Positions 7,511 to 16,032 are shown, numbered from the stretch's first letter. The stretch is 22,935 bases of DNA from an uncultured Faecalibacterium sp. (GCA_934511465.1 CAKSWG010000030.1:1-22935); one strand, 5' to 3'. Translations and numbers: made by a program. The notes: generated by a model not told the origin, from the sequence alone.

Positions 7511-9082
7511 TTACTTGTTCTCCATGCGCTTCTTGGTGACCAGCAGAACGATGGCCGCAACCATCAGGCCGCCGCCGATGACATAGAACAGGGTGGTGCC
7601 CATGCCGCCGGTGGAGGGCAGCTCGATACCGGCCTGATTGAAGACAGGCACACGGTTGTCTGCACCGGTTTCTTTGTCTTCAGCACCGTACTTGACCTCG
7701 TAGGTGGCGTTATCGCCAGCAACGGTGGGCAGAGTGCTCTCGACCTTGACCGTGATGGGAGCGGTCAGCTTGTTGTAGCCGGTGGGAGCGGTGGTCTCCT
7801 CCAGATAGTAGGTGCCTGCGTCCAGACCTTCCAGCTTGATGTTGCCGGAAGCAGGGGTAACAACGGCGGTGACAGTGGATTCATCGTCCACCCAGCCAGT
7901 CAGCTTGTAGACGGAAGTACCATCCACAGTGGTGGCAGTAGAGAAGGTCGCGTACTTCTTGCTTGTGCCAGCGCCCTTGTACAGCTTGAATTCTGCATCT
8001 GCCAGCGGAGTGTTCTTTTTGTCAGTGCCGAGGTCAGTGTACTTGTGTACGCCCATCTCCCAGACGTAAGTCTTGGTGGTGGATTTTTCAGCGTAGTCGT
8101 TGTCGTACTTCAGAATGGTTTCATTGGGGTTGCCTGCATCGCCGATGACCGCATCTTTGGTAACGGTAGCGGTGTACTCGACCATGATCATGTCGTTGGG
8201 CTCCAAAACGGAATCACTTAAGGACACCTCAAAGGTGCAGTCCTTGATTTTTTCGCTGGCATTGCAAGTATCGGTCTTTTTAACGGTGTAGTCGGTGCCC
8301 TTGGTCAGAACATCAAAGGCATGGGGATTTTCGACAGTGGGGCGATAGCGTTTGACCGTAACAGAATCTTCATTGAAAGATAGACCCTTGCTCATAGCAT
8401 CGTGAATAACGTAGCCGGTAGGAGTACCGTCGAGCACGGCAACATTGATCAAAAACTTTACGGTATCGCCAATGCCTGCATCGTTGCTGTATTCGCCTGT
8501 GTTACCTTCATAGACATACTTGTGAATGGTGGGCTTGCCGTTCTTTTCGCTGATTTGTACGCTCGTGTCGGTGGTATCAATGGAGCAGATGGCATCGTTC
8601 GTAAGACCGGAAACTACCAGATACCAGCCAAGGTCCAGGCCGGTAAACTCTACCGTGCTGTTATTGCCGGTTTTTTTGTCTACGGGCAAAACAGTGGAAG
8701 AGTTTTGTTTAGCGTACGTACCGGCAAGCTGAGCAAAGGTTTTAATATCAGCGTTCTTGTTCCAAGTAACATTGCCGGCGGTGGGGTCCACGGTCAGGTA
8801 GGCAGTACTTTCGGTAACAAAAGCGCTCCAAGTTTCGTTGGTTACATAACGGTAGGATTTCGCGGTTTCGTTATACTGAAGATTCAGAATGCGATAAATC
8901 TTATACTCGGTGTCGTTAACAGCGTTGTTAATGGTAATTGTGCCATTGTTGTTGCTGCTGTTGTGAGAGGCGTCAGCAGCGTCAGTATCCCCATCCGCCG
9001 CAAGCGCAGGCACTGCCATGGCACACAGCATGGCAACAGCCAGCAGAGCAGCCAGCAGCTTTTTGATCGTGTTCTTCATCAT
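7511..9082 (-). CDS. Major pilin (fimbrial isopeptide-forming LPSTG protein)
   Basis: A 523-residue secreted shaft pilin. It has a signal peptide (about 1-28, ending ALA) and an N-terminal domain with GWYLVV (152-157). A fimbrial D2-type domain starts at PTIHKYV (K188 a likely isopeptide lysine) and runs through IGDTVKF and HDAMSKGL. A SpaA-like domain starts near VHKYTD (345-350) and carries a full E-box, YYLEETTAPTGY (425-436), with E429 as the likely isopeptide catalyst. The C-terminus has LPSTG (488-492), a hydrophobic segment and a KKRMENK tail. I chose ATG 9082 over 9079 because AGGAGA lies 12 bases upstream. Its place before the sortase gene and its repeated beta domains support a shaft role. 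Confidence 0.88.
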   Translation of the reverse strand: MMKNTIKKLLAALLAVAMLCAMAVPALAADGDTDAADASHNSSNNNGTITINNAVNDTEYKIYRILNLQYNETAKSYRYVTNETWSAFVTESTAYLTVDPTAGNVTWNKNADIKTFAQLAGTYAKQNSSTVLPVDKKTGNNSTVEFTGLDLGWYLVVSGLTNDAICSIDTTDTSVQISEKNGKPTIHKYVYEGNTGEYSNDAGIGDTVKFLINVAVLDGTPTGYVIHDAMSKGLSFNEDSVTVKRYRPTVENPHAFDVLTKGTDYTVKKTDTCNASEKIKDCTFEVSLSDSVLEPNDMIMVEYTATVTKDAVIGDAGNPNETILKYDNDYAEKSTTKTYVWEMGVHKYTDLGTDKKNTPLADAEFKLYKGAGTSKKYATFSTATTVDGTSVYKLTGWVDDESTVTAVVTPASGNIKLEGLDAGTYYLEETTAPTGYNKLTAPITVKVESTLPTVAGDNATYEVKYGAEDKETGADNRVPVFNQAGIELPSTGGMGTTLFYVIGGGLMVAAIVLLVTKKRMENK

Positions 9083-9185
9083 GATTTGTGAAAGTCTCCT
9101 TTCAAGTTTTTTTCTGATTCCTATTTTTGGCATCTGCATACGGCGCAGAATGTTTTTGCCGCCGCGCAAAAAGAGTGCAGGCTTT

Positions 9186-12100
9186 TCAGTGTGCCCTCCT
9201 TTCACGTCTGCGCTTTGTGCAGAAACCACACACCAGAGCGGCCAGCATCAAGGCCACGCCGCCTGTTGTATACAGTTTGGTACCGGCCCCGCCGGTAGAG
9301 GGGAGTTTGTAACCGGACTGATCGGCCTGATTGGTAACAACAAGGCTGTCGGTGCTGTCCGGCGTCACCGTGATGCTTGCACCGGCTTCCAGCGCTTTAT
9401 TGTTGAAGGTGTAGCTGGCGGTGTAGCCGGTCAGCGCTTCTTCGGTCACGGTGTAGGTGATGTTATCACGGGTGATCAGGTTGTTCCATGTGTGGGTCCA
9501 ATTATTGTCGGCGTTCAGCGGGACCGTATCGACCACCGTTTGGGTAACGGTATCGCCGTCCTTCGTCAGGCGGGTCAGGGTCAGGCGCACTGCCGGCAGG
9601 CCGGTGGTGCTGCCCTCAACTGCATTGCCCAAGCTATCCTTCCACTGCTTGCGCACGGTCAGGTTGCCGGTTTTATCGGTGCTGGACTTGGGCAGGTTGT
9701 TCACGTAGGCGTGGAAGGTGTAGTAGAGCACCTTGTTTGCCGCCAGCGATGGAATGTCGTCACCCTCGTCCGCAAGGGCCTGCGCATCCGCATTGTTCTG
9801 GCTTGCAAGGTAGAGCTGGTAGTTGGCTGCCTTGTAGCCGGACTCCAAAGGCGGCGTGTAATCGGCGCTTTCGGAGATGGCAAAATAGGTGTAGGGGTCG
9901 TCCGGCGGCAGGTAGCCTTCGGGCGCCTCGACCTCGTGCAGGCGGTACAGGGTGTTACGCTTCAGGCTGTCGAGCGTGTAGGTACCCTTGTCGTTGGTAA
10001 CAAAATCGCTGCCATCATTGACCCAGCTGTTGCTGTCGGCATCGTAATGCGCCAGCCTGAACTTTGCCCCGCTAAGCACGTGCTCCGGCGTCTGCGAGTA
10101 TTTGGTAAGCACCAGACGGTCGCTGGTGTAGGTGATGGCGGAAGTGCCGCTGCTGCTGGAAGTAAAGCGGGTGTTATTGTCCTTGGAGCTCCACTTTTCC
10201 TCGCCGTTGATCGTGACGGTGTTGGTGAAGGGGAAGGTCTGGTTTGCAACCAGCTCCACGGTATTCACCGAGTAGCGGTACACCAGCACCAGAGGTGTGG
10301 CATCCGGGACCTTGGTCCAGCTCTTGATGTCGCCGGGAGAATTGGTAGAATTGCTAAATTTGGCATAAAAGCTGCCGGTGTCTACATGGTTCGGCGCATC
10401 CTTATCGTCATAAGGCTTGGAAGGCTCCGCAATTGCAGTAAGCTCGGTGCCGCCGTCAGTTGTTACCAGCTTGCCGTCTTGCAGCTCCGCATGGAATACG
10501 GTAATGCCTTGCAGCTTTACGCGCTGGGTCTTTTCAAGGTCGCTGGGCACGTTCATGTAGTCGTACAGGGTCAGGTCGTCTTTGCCGTTAAACAGCGTTG
10601 CACCGTAGGGGTTCACCCACACCTGATAGGTCAGCTCACGGGTGACATCGTTGTAATCGCCGCTCTTGCCGATCACCTTGGTGTTTACCGTCTCGGTAAA
10701 GCTGGTCTCGCTCTTGGTGCTGCCGCGCTCAAAGGTGGCGTGGTTTGTAAAGCTCATGCTGTCGGAATCGATATGCTCCGGGTCCAGCGAGGTCTCGTAA
10801 TAAATGTTAATTTTCGACCGCAATGCACTGCCGTCTGCGAAGGTGCCGCGGTACAGCGTAAAGGTGAGAAGGGTCTCGCCTTTTTCGTTTTTGGCAGTCG
10901 TATAGGTATAATCGTTTCCGTTCTGGGGCTCATACCAACTGTCACATTGGATCCAGATGCTTTCGGTATCCAGCGTGAGGCCGGCCGGCAGGGTATCGGT
11001 GACCGTCCAGCGAGTTTCGTCTGGATCGTAGGTAAGAACGCCTTCCTCGTTCAGGAGGATGCGCCAAGAGATCTTTCCATTCAGATCGTTGAAGCTCATG
11101 CTGCCGGAGGTCTTGCCAAAGTTGCTCCAATCATCCTTCCCGCTGCCGGCAAACTTGGCAAAATACTTTTGCTGCTCCTTCTCGTTCGTGATGTTGGTCT
11201 GCGCGCTTGCAACCTCGCCGTTGTTGAGCTGGCAGCTGTTGACGACGCCGCCGCTGAACTTATCCGGCAGGCCGTTCAGGCTTACGGTGGTGTCGTACTC
11301 AATGGTCAGCGGGCCTGTGATGCCGTCCACTTTGGAAAAATCGATGGAGAACAGGCCGAGGTCATTTCCGGAGCCGTCAAATTTGCCGGAAGAATAATTG
11401 AGGTCAAGCGCTTTTCCCAGAGCTGCGGCGTTATATTCCTTGCCGGTGCTTTTTACAACGATGGAATCTCCAACGATCTCCTGCGCTTTGTGGTGGGCAT
11501 CCGCATACCACAAGGTTCCGCTGTAATCGTAAAAAGTATAGGTGCTTACATCCGTGGCGTCAATGGTGCTCTTCCAGTGCAGGGTATAGGATTCATCACC
11601 GTTTTTGACCGAGGAGACAAATTGCTTGTGCAGGATGTTGGCATCGATGTGCTTGTTATCGGTAGCGCTGCCATCCAGCCCATTGCCACCCTTGACGTTA
11701 CCGGTGTTGGAAACATCGACACCTCCCACGGGGATGCTGCCGGTGTACGTGGTGGTGTAGGTGATCTTGTAGCTGTTGTAGCCATCCTCAAGTTTATAGG
11801 AGATGGTATTGCCCGTATAAGATGCACCCGGAACGGTGCCGTCCAGCTGGATGGTTTGTGCTTCCCCGGGGTCTCCACCCTTGGCTGTCTTGATCACCGT
11901 AAGCGCTTCCGGGTCCAGTTTCTGGTCAGCGGAGATGGTATCGGTGAAGACTGCGTTTTTCAGGTAACGCAGGGCATCGCCGTTGTTGATATCGACTGTC
12001 CATGTAACGGTGCCGTCGCTGTTCACAGCGCCGGATTTGCTGATGGTGCCGGTTTTTACCGACTTTTTGGCATCATCGCTGATGGTCGTATCCGGGATCT

Positions 12101-14528
12101 CGATCTTATTGACCACGTCACCGTCAACAGCCGTTTTGCCAAAGTCCTTCAGCTTGACGGCGTAGCGGATATAATAGGTGCCTGCGGCAATGGTGGAACC
12201 GTCAGAACCCAAGGTGATCTTGCGCACGCCGGTTTCGCCCTCGGCATCGGCCCAAGAGATGCCAAGCGTGGTATCGCCGTTTTTCATGCTGAGCTGGAGC
12301 GAGGTATCGACATATTCGGCATCTACGCCGTTGGGCAGGGTCATGCTGTCCGCAAGCGTCAGCGGGCCGAGCTGTTCGCTCTTGACCACCAGCGTAACCG
12401 TGTAATCCAGATAGGCGTCGCTGCCATCATAGCGCGGGCGCTTCACGCTCTTGTCAAGCTCGTATTTCTTATTGTCTTTTTCATCCTCGTCGGGGGTTTT
12501 ATCCGGGTTGATGGTGATTTCAAGGGTGTAATCTTCTTTGACCTTGATCTCGTTCTTACCGTTGCTGGTGACCTCGCTCTTGTTCCACTGGAAATCGAAG
12601 GCAACGGTGCTGGTGACTTTGGCACCGGAAGTATCCATGCCTGCGTTTGCTGCTTCTTTCTGCCGGATATAGTCCGGGTAGTACCGCAGCACGGCGTACC
12701 AGCAGCCGTCAGTCCCCTTGAGCAGCTGGTAGCTGCCGCAGATGCCATAATTGCCGGTATCTTGCAGATCGCCGGAAACCAGCTCGTCGTTCAGCACATC
12801 AAAGCTCTTGGGCAGCTTGACGTGGATGCAGTTGTCGTTCTCCTGAATCGTTTGGGCTGGGATATCCGTGACGGTCAGGCTGCTATGCAAAAGCTCCGAA
12901 AGGGTGGTGACGTTGGTATCCGCGTACTCAATGCCGCTCTTGCGCTGCACCTTCAGAGCAGTGAGGTAATCCAGTGCATCCAGACCGGTGATGGTGGTAA
13001 TGGCGCCATCGTCACCTTCGACTGTGAAATCCAGCGTAGCCACGCCGTAACCAGCCTGCTGCGCATTTGCCACAGACACCAGCGTTGTCACCTGCGAAGC
13101 ATTCAGCGAGACTTTAGCCACCTTGCCGTCCACATCGCCGGAGATCACGGTCAAGGTGCCGGAATCTTCGTCCACATCGCTCACGATGCCAACGGTGCTG
13201 GCGTCCACGGTGTATTCCTCAATGTGGGGCGCAGTGCCGGTGGTGGACGCAGCATCCATGGAGAGCAGGGCAATGTCGGCATCGGCGGGATCATCCTGCA
13301 CCTGCGGCGGCTGGCTTTCCACAGCCACAGCCTTGGTCACGGTGCCATTGTAGATAACGATATCACCGGGCATGGCGGCATCAGACGGCAGATCACCGGC
13401 AAAATCCATGGCATAGCCGCTGCCGGTCTCTTCGTTGTACAGGGCGCTGCGCAGCTGGCTGTGCAAAGACTGCACGCTGGAAACCTGCGGGATGGCGCTC
13501 TGGGGGATGCCGGCATAGTTCAGGCAGTAGGAGAGGAACATCACATCCCACGGGCCGTAGGAATTGCCGTACCATGCGCCGTAGCGGGTATAATAATGTA
13601 CGGTGGTGCCGTCGGCGTCGTCCAGCTTAAAGTTTTTCTCGCTCTGCTCATAGTCCAGCTGGCTTTCGGCTACGGCCAGCAGGTCGTCCGTCCACAGGCC
13701 GGTCAGGGAGGTGCCGGTCTGGCTGAGCCATGCATCCTCGTCCTCTACGCCGTCCAGCGGGTCGGCCAGACAGTTCACGGTGTGGTGATGCTCCGGCAGG
13801 CCGCAGATCAGCTCTTCCTCGTAGCAGGCATCGGTGTGGTGGTGCACCGGCACATCCGGGCTGCTGTCGTCCGCAACCACCGGCTTCAGATCCATTGCGG
13901 GCAGTGCCGAAATGCCGCTGTCAAACACCGCAAAGGCGTCCTCGTCGGCGGCAACGTAATCCGGGTTGGGCTCTTCCACAAGTTCGCCCTCGGAAAGGCC
14001 GCATACCAGCTCGTATTCAATGTTATAGCAGTTGTCGTCGTGCACGTGCTCGAATTTATCGCAGATGAAGGTGACACCATCCTCATCAAAGCAGTCGTCG
14101 GTGTGCTCGTGCTCTTCTTCGTAGCAGGTCAGGGTGCGCACTTCCTGCCAGCAGTCGTCAGTATGTTCGTGGGGCACAAAAATGTACTCCGGCTCCGGCT
14201 CTGCCGCATAGGTGCTGATGTCGGGATCATTGGCGGCATCCACCGCAAAGGCGCTGTCAATGCTCGTATCCGGCACGGCAGCGTCATATTCCGGCTCGCC
14301 TTCCTCATAGCCGCACACCAGCACCCTTGCATAGCAGGCATCGGTGTGGTCGTGCTCTTCCAGACCGCACTGGTAGTCGGCCGTTTTGGCAATGCCCACG
14401 CTGCGCAGCTGCCAGTTGACAAACAGCGTTGTAGTAAACGCCAAAGCCAGCAGCAGGGCGGTGTAACGCCGCAGGTACTGCCGGTTCCGGCGGAATTTTT
14501 CCTGATACTCACTCACAATGTCTTTCAT
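9186..14528 (-). CDS. Giant LPSTG adhesin with HxHTDxC modules and a degenerate CHAP-like domain (pilus tip candidate)
   Basis: A 1780-residue surface protein, the largest of the operon. A basic N-terminus (KFRRNRQYLRRY) precedes one hydrophobic helix (about 22-41) without an obvious cleavage site. Next come six modules of pattern H-x-H-(T/D)-x-x-C (starting at about 59, 120, 140, 161, 229 and 247), most followed by a second cysteine. A region at 281-400 resembles CHAP amidases (YTRYGAWYGNSYG, FLSYCLNYAG) but reads W-D where the catalytic cysteine is expected. The long middle holds several Ig-like adhesin domains (for example RWTVTDTLPAGL). A SpaA-like domain with YRLHEVEAPEGY, a Cna-B domain (VRKQWKD, YTVTEEALTGY) and LPSTG (1742-1746) with a membrane tail complete it. 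ATG 14528 is used because GGGAGG is 11 bases upstream; the TTG at 14537 is too close to it. Confidence 0.9.
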   Translation of the reverse strand: MKDIVSEYQEKFRRNRQYLRRYTALLLALAFTTTLFVNWQLRSVGIAKTADYQCGLEEHDHTDACYARVLVCGYEEGEPEYDAAVPDTSIDSAFAVDAANDPDISTYAAEPEPEYIFVPHEHTDDCWQEVRTLTCYEEEHEHTDDCFDEDGVTFICDKFEHVHDDNCYNIEYELVCGLSEGELVEEPNPDYVAADEDAFAVFDSGISALPAMDLKPVVADDSSPDVPVHHHTDACYEEELICGLPEHHHTVNCLADPLDGVEDEDAWLSQTGTSLTGLWTDDLLAVAESQLDYEQSEKNFKLDDADGTTVHYYTRYGAWYGNSYGPWDVMFLSYCLNYAGIPQSAIPQVSSVQSLHSQLRSALYNEETGSGYAMDFAGDLPSDAAMPGDIVIYNGTVTKAVAVESQPPQVQDDPADADIALLSMDAASTTGTAPHIEEYTVDASTVGIVSDVDEDSGTLTVISGDVDGKVAKVSLNASQVTTLVSVANAQQAGYGVATLDFTVEGDDGAITTITGLDALDYLTALKVQRKSGIEYADTNVTTLSELLHSSLTVTDIPAQTIQENDNCIHVKLPKSFDVLNDELVSGDLQDTGNYGICGSYQLLKGTDGCWYAVLRYYPDYIRQKEAANAGMDTSGAKVTSTVAFDFQWNKSEVTSNGKNEIKVKEDYTLEITINPDKTPDEDEKDNKKYELDKSVKRPRYDGSDAYLDYTVTLVVKSEQLGPLTLADSMTLPNGVDAEYVDTSLQLSMKNGDTTLGISWADAEGETGVRKITLGSDGSTIAAGTYYIRYAVKLKDFGKTAVDGDVVNKIEIPDTTISDDAKKSVKTGTISKSGAVNSDGTVTWTVDINNGDALRYLKNAVFTDTISADQKLDPEALTVIKTAKGGDPGEAQTIQLDGTVPGASYTGNTISYKLEDGYNSYKITYTTTYTGSIPVGGVDVSNTGNVKGGNGLDGSATDNKHIDANILHKQFVSSVKNGDESYTLHWKSTIDATDVSTYTFYDYSGTLWYADAHHKAQEIVGDSIVVKSTGKEYNAAALGKALDLNYSSGKFDGSGNDLGLFSIDFSKVDGITGPLTIEYDTTVSLNGLPDKFSGGVVNSCQLNNGEVASAQTNITNEKEQQKYFAKFAGSGKDDWSNFGKTSGSMSFNDLNGKISWRILLNEEGVLTYDPDETRWTVTDTLPAGLTLDTESIWIQCDSWYEPQNGNDYTYTTAKNEKGETLLTFTLYRGTFADGSALRSKINIYYETSLDPEHIDSDSMSFTNHATFERGSTKSETSFTETVNTKVIGKSGDYNDVTRELTYQVWVNPYGATLFNGKDDLTLYDYMNVPSDLEKTQRVKLQGITVFHAELQDGKLVTTDGGTELTAIAEPSKPYDDKDAPNHVDTGSFYAKFSNSTNSPGDIKSWTKVPDATPLVLVYRYSVNTVELVANQTFPFTNTVTINGEEKWSSKDNNTRFTSSSSGTSAITYTSDRLVLTKYSQTPEHVLSGAKFRLAHYDADSNSWVNDGSDFVTNDKGTYTLDSLKRNTLYRLHEVEAPEGYLPPDDPYTYFAISESADYTPPLESGYKAANYQLYLASQNNADAQALADEGDDIPSLAANKVLYYTFHAYVNNLPKSSTDKTGNLTVRKQWKDSLGNAVEGSTTGLPAVRLTLTRLTKDGDTVTQTVVDTVPLNADNNWTHTWNNLITRDNITYTVTEEALTGYTASYTFNNKALEAGASITVTPDSTDSLVVTNQADQSGYKLPSTGGAGTKLYTTGGVALMLAALVCGFCTKRRRERRAH

Positions 14529-14549
14529 TGTTTCCAAAACCTCCCAGCG

Positions 14550-15140
14550 TTAATGGATCAATGAGAAACGCGGCAAGGGCCATACCCTCAAAAACACCTT
14601 GCCCACGATTTGGCTTTTTTCAACGCAGCCGATCACGCTGCTGCGGCTGTCGATGGACGTTGACCGGTGGTCGCCCAGTACGAAGTACCGGTTCTCCGGC
14701 ACCTGATAGGGGAACTTGATATCGCATTCTCCCAAGGCAAGCTCGTCCACATAGGGCTCGTCCAGCGTCTGGCCGTTCACGGTGACGGCACCATCCTCGT
14801 CCAGCTCGATCACATCGCCGGGCAGGCCGATGATGCGCTTGAGCAGGAGCTTGTTCTGCCAGTAAAACCCGCACAGATCGCCGGTTTTCATGTCGCCGGT
14901 CTTTACCAGCAGCAAAATGTCCCTGTCCTGCAAAGTGGGGTTCATGCTGTCACCGGACACCTGAAGCACCGGCAAAAACAGTGTGGCCAGCAGCACCGCA
15001 ATGGCTGCAACCACCAGCAGCGCGTACACCGTGCTGCGCAGCACCCGCGCATAGCGGCTGCGGTAGGCAAGACGGTCACGCTCTGCCGCTACCTCCGCTG
15101 TGGAAGGGATGGCAGTGAACTTGATGTTGGTTTTTTTCAT
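14550..15140 (-). CDS. lepB: Type I signal peptidase (pilus-linked)
   Basis: A 196-residue membrane protease that removes signal peptides from exported proteins. It has a membrane helix (about 38-58), catalytic Ser65 in SGDSMNPTL, catalytic Lys101 in LLLKRIIGLPGD and the family boxes YFVLGDHRSTSIDSRS (152-167). The catalytic pair is intact, unlike some pilus-island SipA proteins of streptococci. Its start overlaps the stop of the upstream coiled-coil gene (ATGA at 15137-15140), so the two are translationally coupled. The adhesin gene follows after 21 bases. Context suggests it is dedicated to maturing the pilus proteins. Confidence 0.93.
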   Translation of the reverse strand: MKKTNIKFTAIPSTAEVAAERDRLAYRSRYARVLRSTVYALLVVAAIAVLLATLFLPVLQVSGDSMNPTLQDRDILLLVKTGDMKTGDLCGFYWQNKLLLKRIIGLPGDVIELDEDGAVTVNGQTLDEPYVDELALGECDIKFPYQVPENRYFVLGDHRSTSIDSRSSVIGCVEKSQIVGKVFLRVWPLPRFSLIH

Positions 15141-15460
15141 TGGGCCGCGCCCTCCTGTGCCTTCAGTCCGGCGGCTTCGGCCTTTGCCCGGGCGATGATC
15201 TGTGCGGCTTCGGCGTCCGCCTTTGCGCGCACCGAAGCGGCGTAATCATCGGCAGCGGCCTGCGCGGCCTCGAACACATGGTTCAGCTCCAGCGCGGCCT
15301 GCGCAATGGAACCGGCGTTCTCAATGCGCAGCTGCCGGTCCTGCAACTGCGCAGTCAGGGCGGCATTTTCGGCCCGGAGACTGTCCTCGCTCTGCTTGAG
15401 CGCAAAGATGATCTCAACTAATTCGGTGCGGCTCATGTGCCGCAATTCACGGTCTGGCAT
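15137..15460 (-). CDS. Coiled-coil protein of unknown function heading the pilus operon
   Basis: A 107-residue soluble protein without signal peptide. A first helix with an ELVEIIFALKQSEDSL heptad pattern (about 13-45) leads into the sequence AGSIAQAALELNHVFEAAQ (49-67). A long alanine-rich charged helix (to about 100) ends it. I do not know a proven function. Proteins with this AGSIA...VFEAAQ core seem, from memory, to recur near Cna-B/sortase loci of related bacteria. The DivIVA-like layout suggests a cytoplasmic scaffold at the membrane, which is inference. The start at 15460 has GGGAGAG upstream; the inner ATG at 15436 has no ribosome site. It is coupled to lepB by a 4-base overlap. Confidence 0.75.
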   Translation of the reverse strand: MPDRELRHMSRTELVEIIFALKQSEDSLRAENAALTAQLQDRQLRIENAGSIAQAALELNHVFEAAQAAADDYAASVRAKADAEAAQIIARAKAEAAGLKAQEGAAQ

Positions 15461-15503
15461 AGGTGGTTTGCTCTCCCGATAATTTGTGGGGGCGATCTAT
15501 CTG

Positions 15504-15533
15504 CGAAACATTTCGAGACCTGCGAAAATTTCG
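15504..15533. promoter_or_regulatory. Two tandem palindromes in the pilus leader
   Basis: CGAAACATTTCG (15504-15515) and CGAAAATTTCG (15523-15533) are near-identical palindromes 19 bases apart. Both follow TG and sit about 65-95 bases into the leader of the pilus transcript. They could be a repressor operator or two small RNA hairpins. Confidence 0.45.
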
Positions 15534-15603
15534 TGTCCAAAACTGCATTTGATATATCAGTTTTACGCGTGGCTGCGCAGATTTGAAATGGTGATCTCCA
15601 AAC

Positions 15604-15640
15604 ATTATAATAGCACACGGATTGCAACATATATGCAACA
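15604..15640 (-). promoter_or_regulatory. Pilus operon promoter with TGTTGC-N5-TGTTGC direct repeat
   Basis: On the minus strand a consensus -10 TATAAT (15609-15604) is preceded by two TGTTGC hexamers (15640-15635 and 15629-15624) exactly 11 bp apart. The near one ends 14 bases before the -10 and so covers the -35 position, where there is no good -35 hexamer. A third TGTTGC lies at 15659-15654. This is the layout of an activator-dependent promoter with an OmpR/PhoB-type box. The same arrangement is found at 16665-16702. Confidence 0.6.
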
Positions 15641-15751
15641 AATATGCGTTTGAGCAACAGTTTTTTGTTGAGAAAATAGAAAAAAATGTGTTTTGAATTA
15701 AAATATCAGCATAAGCGCCGGAAAACAGTAACTCCGGGCGGCATCCGGGCA

Positions 15752-15787
15752 TAAAAAAGAGCTGCTCCTCAAACGAGAAGCAGCTCT
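15752..15787 (-). terminator. Terminator after the double-glycine peptide gene
   Basis: In minus-strand sense, AGAGCTGCTTCTC (15787-15775), loop GTTT and GAGGAGCAGCTCT (15770-15758) pair at 12 of 13 positions. A run of T follows. Confidence 0.85.
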
Positions 15788-15810
15788 GGAATAACAGTGT
15801 GGGAGATGCC

Positions 15811-16032
15811 TTAGAAGCCCTTCAGCAGGTCGCTCAGGGTCAGGAAGGACTGATAGATCACGTTAACGTTATTGATGATGGAGCTTGCGCCGGAGAAGAT
15901 ACGGGCAATGGCGTTGAACACCTTACCAACATTCAGGAAGTCGTTGTACAGCTCACTGGCACCGCCGTCCAGATAAACCATTTCCTCTTCGCTGATCACG
16001 GCATAGGTTGCAGGCAGTTTCATAGTAGACAT
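15811..16032 (-). CDS. Double-glycine-leader peptide (bacteriocin- or pheromone-like)
   Basis: A 73-residue precursor. The leader ends ISEEEMVYLDGG (13-24), which matches position by position the double-glycine consensus LSxxELxxIxGG. This motif is recognised by peptidase-containing ABC exporters, which cut after GG. The predicted mature part is 49 residues, hydrophobic, and has no cysteine, so disulfide or lanthionine bridges are excluded. No peptidase-ABC transporter or immunity gene is in the window, so export must use a distant transporter. The start at 16032 has AAGGA 9 bases upstream. It follows the InlB-repeat gene after 42 bases and precedes a strong terminator, so the two form a bicistronic unit. 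Bacteriocin or signalling roles are both possible. Confidence 0.75.
   Translation of the reverse strand: MSTMKLPATYAVISEEEMVYLDGGASELYNDFLNVGKVFNAIARIFSGASSIINNVNVIYQSFLTLSDLLKGF

Noticed and set aside
9018..14564. An 1848-codon open frame on the + strand opposite the whole adhesin gene
   Set aside because: It is codon-aligned with the minus-strand gene, so it stays open simply because the adhesin avoids TTA, CTA and TCA codons. It has no ribosome site and no recognisable domains, while the minus-strand protein has a full LPXTG architecture.
15654..15659. Third TGTTGC copy upstream of the pilus box as part of the same phased array
   Set aside because: It is 19 bp from the next copy, not 11 or 22, so it does not fit the helical phasing. 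It is noted but not counted as an operator half-site.
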